DNA from: UBA10438 sp044238605
GTDB lineage: Bacteria > Bacteroidota > Ignavibacteria > Kapaibacteriales > Kapaibacteriaceae
DNA: 64,000 bases
Reading direction: 5' to 3'
NCBI GenBank assembly: GCA_044238605.1
Contig: JBIICY010000007.1
Location: forward strand, 1-64,000
Shown: one piece after another, positions 61,454 through 64,000 of the stretch
Position numbering within the stretch: position 1 is the first letter of the stretch
Layout of the letters: each line of letters begins with the position of its first letter
The notes under the pieces: model-generated
What the model saw: only the letters and a program-made list of their open reading frames with translations
Told to the model about the DNA's origin: nothing
The model's database searches: none
Made by a program: the position numbers and the translations under genes

Positions 61454-62758
61454 CTATTCCTGTGTCTGGTCCAGTAATGATATTGAGCTGGCAATATACT
61501 GCGCGTACCGGGCAGTGAACGAGTCGAGTTTATCACCAGGTATGCGAACGCTTAGCTCGATACCAGTATCGAGATCGTTCCGGTGAAGGATCTCAACATC
61601 GGTGTACAGCTTGGCAAGTACCTGCATGCTTTCATAGGGGATGTGCATTGTTCGAACGATCGATGACTCCTCGTATGCCGTCTGCATTGTTTCGAGCAGT
61701 TTCAGAAGGTTAAGCCCCCGGTGTGCACTTACGAACACGCAGCCTGGAGATTCGGCCTCGGCGTCGTGGAGAACATGAGGGTCTTGCACGGCATCGATCT
61801 TGTTGAAGACCACGATAGTGGGTGTAGATGATGCTCCAAGCTTATCCAGGGTTTCCTCGACCACGGCGATGTGATCCCTGAAGTGAGGATTGGAAATGTC
61901 TACCACATGAAGGATCACATCTGCTTCCAGCGTTTCAGATAGGGTAGACCGAAACGAGGCAACAAGCTGTGTTGGAAGTTTGCGGATAAAGCCAACGGTG
62001 TCGGAGATCAACGCGCGCTGTCCACTCGGGAGTGCAAACGAACGTACGGTGGTATCGAGCGTTGCAAAGAGCTGGTCCTGTATGTAGACATCTGCGCTTG
62101 TGAGCACCTTGAGCAATGAAGACTTTCCAGCATTGGTGTAGCCAACGAGGGCAAATCGCGGAAGGCCTTCGCGCCCCTTACGCTGCACTATACGCTGTTT
62201 GTCGATGTCGACAAGCTTTTCGCGAAGTCTCTGCATACGTCCACGATACATTCGGCGGTCGGTTTCGATCTGTGTCTCGCCAGGCCCCTTTGTACCCACA
62301 CCTCCGAACTGTTTTGAAAGGTGCGTCCACATTCGGGTAAGCCGCGGAAGAAGGTATTCCAGCTGTGCCAGTTCTACCTGCGTTCTGGCCTCCACGGTTC
62401 TGGCATGAGCAGCAAAGATGTCCAGGATAACGCCACTGCGGTCCAGGACCTTGATCTTCAGCTCTTCTTCGAGGTTCCTGACCTGAGCTGGAGAAAGCTC
62501 ATCATCGAAAACCACCATGGCTGGGTTCTGCAATTCGACAAGTTCTTTCAGTTCCTGAACCTTACCCTTGCCGAGGGCAGTAGAAAGATCGGGGCGCTCA
62601 CGCTCCTGCGTGATGCGGTCGCACACATCCGCACCAGCTGTGTCGAGCAAGAGCGTGAGCTCTTCAAGGTGCTCTTCGACCACGTCAGGATCGGCACCTT
62701 TTTTTAACACAGCCGCAATGATTGCCTTCTCGCGAGGCTTCAGTCCAACATCATGCAC
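61454..62758 (-). CDS. hflX: GTPase HflX
   Basis: The protein has 434 residues. The N-terminal HflX domain (LGKGKVQELKELVE, VLDRSGVILDIFAAHARTVEA) and the glycine-rich segment GGVGTKGPGETQIETDRR precede the G domain: P-loop GYTNAGKSSLLKVLT, DTVGFIRKLP and NKID. It splits or rescues stalled 70S ribosomes, especially under heat stress. The start is GTG at 62758 with GGAAG 7 nt upstream; it is the first gene of the minus-strand operon. Confidence 0.95.
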   Translation of the reverse strand: MHDVGLKPREKAIIAAVLKKGADPDVVEEHLEELTLLLDTAGADVCDRITQERERPDLSTALGKGKVQELKELVELQNPAMVVFDDELSPAQVRNLEEELKIKVLDRSGVILDIFAAHARTVEARTQVELAQLEYLLPRLTRMWTHLSKQFGGVGTKGPGETQIETDRRMYRGRMQRLREKLVDIDKQRIVQRKGREGLPRFALVGYTNAGKSSLLKVLTSADVYIQDQLFATLDTTVRSFALPSGQRALISDTVGFIRKLPTQLVASFRSTLSETLEADVILHVVDISNPHFRDHIAVVEETLDKLGASSTPTIVVFNKIDAVQDPHVLHDAEAESPGCVFVSAHRGLNLLKLLETMQTAYEESSIVRTMHIPYESMQVLAKLYTDVEILHRNDLDTGIELSVRIPGDKLDSFTARYAQYIASSISLLDQTQE

Positions 62759-62783
62759 AGATTGACTTCCGAAAATGTGGATG

Positions 62784-62791
62784 CAAATTTA
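62784..62791 (-). promoter_or_regulatory. Candidate -7 box (TAAATTTG) for the hflX operon
   Basis: This is an exact TAnnTTTG match on the minus strand. It predicts a start near 62779 and a 21-nt leader before the hflX GTG. Confidence 0.45.
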
Positions 62792-62822
62792 CGTTCAACG
62801 GCACGGATGCCCCCTTCAGAGT

Positions 62823-62830
62823 TAGATTTG
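62823..62830 (+). promoter_or_regulatory. Candidate -7 box (TAGATTTG) 5 nt before the lptA-like start
   Basis: This is an exact TAnnTTTG match followed by GGGAA and the ATG at 62836. As at ispF, a start site at normal spacing falls on the start codon, suggesting a leaderless mRNA. Confidence 0.4.
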
Positions 62831-62835
62831 GGGAA

Positions 62836-64000
62836 ATGTTCGCACTCCTGACAGTCGCACTTCTTCTTCTGCCGCACCTGCTGCTTGGACAGTCGGGCGC
62901 CGGACCCGACATTCCGATCGTTCTCGACCATGCCGATTCGATCGTTGGGTCGGGGCAGTTCGAATCGTCGGTACGCACGTTCTATGGTAATGTGCGTTTT
63001 CAGCAGGGAAACGTGACAGGCAGGTGCGACAGAGCTATACATAATGTGCTATCGAACACCGTTGAACTCTTCGGCAACGTGGTCGTGCAGCAGGGCGCAA
63101 TGACGATGAAGGCGCCAGAAATACGATACAGCGGAGCACGGTACATTGCCGTTGCTCCCAAAGGCATTCGGGTTGAGCAGAACGGACAGCTGATCACAGC
63201 CAAGAAGGGTGTGTACGCAACGAACACACACGTGGCCGACTTTTTCGGTGATGTCTTCATGCATAATGACACAACATCCGTGTGGTCCGATACCCTTACC
63301 TACGATCGCGATGCCGACACGATGCGCGCCATCGGATCAGTCATCGGTTATGATTCGACAGATAACGTGTGGTTTGAAGCAGACATCGCGCGAAGGAATG
63401 CGATAACAGCAGATTACAGGCTTAGTGGGCGCGCCTCGGTCTGGACGTGGGAGCCCGGGAAGGATACCATGCTCGTTAGCGCGGATTCTATCCACTCTGA
63501 GCGCCAGAGCCAGACGAGCACCCGCGCGCTGCACGCCATTGGTTCTGCAAGCCTCGTCAAGGGGCTAACCGCTGCCCGCGCCGGTGCGATTACGTACAGT
63601 GAGTCTAATGCGCAGATAGACCTTATCGATGACCCCTACGTTTGGACAGACTCGATTGCGTTTACTGCTGGAAGCATCCAGGCCTTGATTCCTAAACGGA
63701 AGCTTGAATCCATGGTTGGCAGAGAGAATGCACTTCTTATGTCTGCCGTCGCAAACACGCAGCCTCAACGGTTCGATCAGATCTACGGAAAAACCATCGA
63801 TCTGGCGTTTGCTCAGGATACCCTGCGCACGATACGTGCATCCGGGGATGCACAGAGCATTACGTATAAGGGCGACGGACCCCAACAAGAGGGCCTTGCC
63901 AAGGTTGCCTCCGATTCACTTCGTGCAGTCTTTAGCGAAGGAAAACTTTCTGATGTGTTTTGGCTAGGGGGCATAGCTGGCGAACACCACCCAGAACGGC
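62836..64000 (+). CDS. LptA/OstA-like lipopolysaccharide transport protein, cut by window end
   Basis: The frame stays open from ATG 62836 to the last base, at least 388 codons. A signal peptide (MFALLTVALLLLPHLLLGQ) is followed by OstA-like beta-jellyroll repeats: HADSIVGSGQFESSVRTFYGNV (the HADSIVGS start and FYGNV end), GNVTGRCDRAI, NTVELFGNVVVQQG and FFGDVFMHND. Bacteroidota carry long OstA-like proteins of this kind as LPS bridge components. It is divergent from hflX by 77 bp. With the lpx genes it completes the lipid A synthesis-to-export theme. The 3' end is not visible. Confidence 0.88.
   Translation, partial: MFALLTVALLLLPHLLLGQSGAGPDIPIVLDHADSIVGSGQFESSVRTFYGNVRFQQGNVTGRCDRAIHNVLSNTVELFGNVVVQQGAMTMKAPEIRYSGARYIAVAPKGIRVEQNGQLITAKKGVYATNTHVADFFGDVFMHNDTTSVWSDTLTYDRDADTMRAIGSVIGYDSTDNVWFEADIARRNAITADYRLSGRASVWTWEPGKDTMLVSADSIHSERQSQTSTRALHAIGSASLVKGLTAARAGAITYSESNAQIDLIDDPYVWTDSIAFTAGSIQALIPKRKLESMVGRENALLMSAVANTQPQRFDQIYGKTIDLAFAQDTLRTIRASGDAQSITYKGDGPQQEGLAKVASDSLRAVFSEGKLSDVFWLGGIAGEHHPER

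Overview
The window looks like a chromosome segment of a Gram-negative bacterium of the Bacteroidota/Chlorobiota (FCB) group. I base this on four things in the sequence: an LpxC-FabZ fusion, a type IX secretion C-terminal sorting domain on a 1574-residue surface protein, a 31-residue AURKAIP1/COX24-type ribosomal protein, and repeated upstream boxes matching the Bacteroidota -7 element TAnnTTTG. A lineage such as Kapaibacteriota would fit but is only a guess. Coding density is very high, and many neighbours share ATGA or TAATG overlaps.

Left part (1-11 kb): the 3' end of an IS3-family transposase and an AT-rich fatty-acid hydroxylase gene, then an array of 7-bp repeats. After that come pheT, a coiled-coil gene, zapA, a candidate 6S RNA and rny. 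On the minus strand follow a SUKH-like protein, an EamA transporter, a second 7-bp array, a tiny ribosomal protein gene too short for ordinary ORF calling, a TPR protein and an HU/IHF protein.

11-24 kb: an envelope-building operon on the plus strand (uppS, bamA, two skp/ompH paralogues, lpxD, lpxC-fabZ, lpxA, a predicted outer-membrane protein), then ychF, a VOC-like protein, a HAD phosphatase, queG and trxB.

24-41 kb: a VWA/OmpA-like protein co-transcribed with an unusually short ClpB-type AAA+ protein; plsY-gpsA; xseA-xseB; an operon ispF-histidine kinase-ruvX-GWxTD protein; a divergent carotenoid pair (glycosyltransferase and 1,2-hydratase); mutL lacking the endonuclease motifs; a CpcT/CpeT-family lipoprotein; and an SDR reductase. 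A third locus with two 7-bp arrays follows.

41-64 kb: a cystathionine beta-synthase, an ABC exporter, class I aldolase, the T9SS cargo protein and an LD-carboxypeptidase on the minus strand. On the plus strand are tRNA-Ser(GGA), abutting a LytR_C gene by one nucleotide, then rsfS, argS, a UPF0598-hotdog fusion and a YkuE-like phosphoesterase. A minus-strand operon hflX-small membrane protein-recN-HD hydrolase-suhB-dapF-M20 amidohydrolase comes next, and the window ends inside an lptA/OstA-like gene.

I do not see a clear multi-gene unknown system. The most noteworthy signals are the heptanucleotide arrays at three loci, the UPF0598-thioesterase fusion, the NBD2-only ClpB, the catalytically stripped MutL, the candidate 6S RNA, and the tRNA/CDS and -7-box/start-codon arrangements that suggest leaderless mRNAs.
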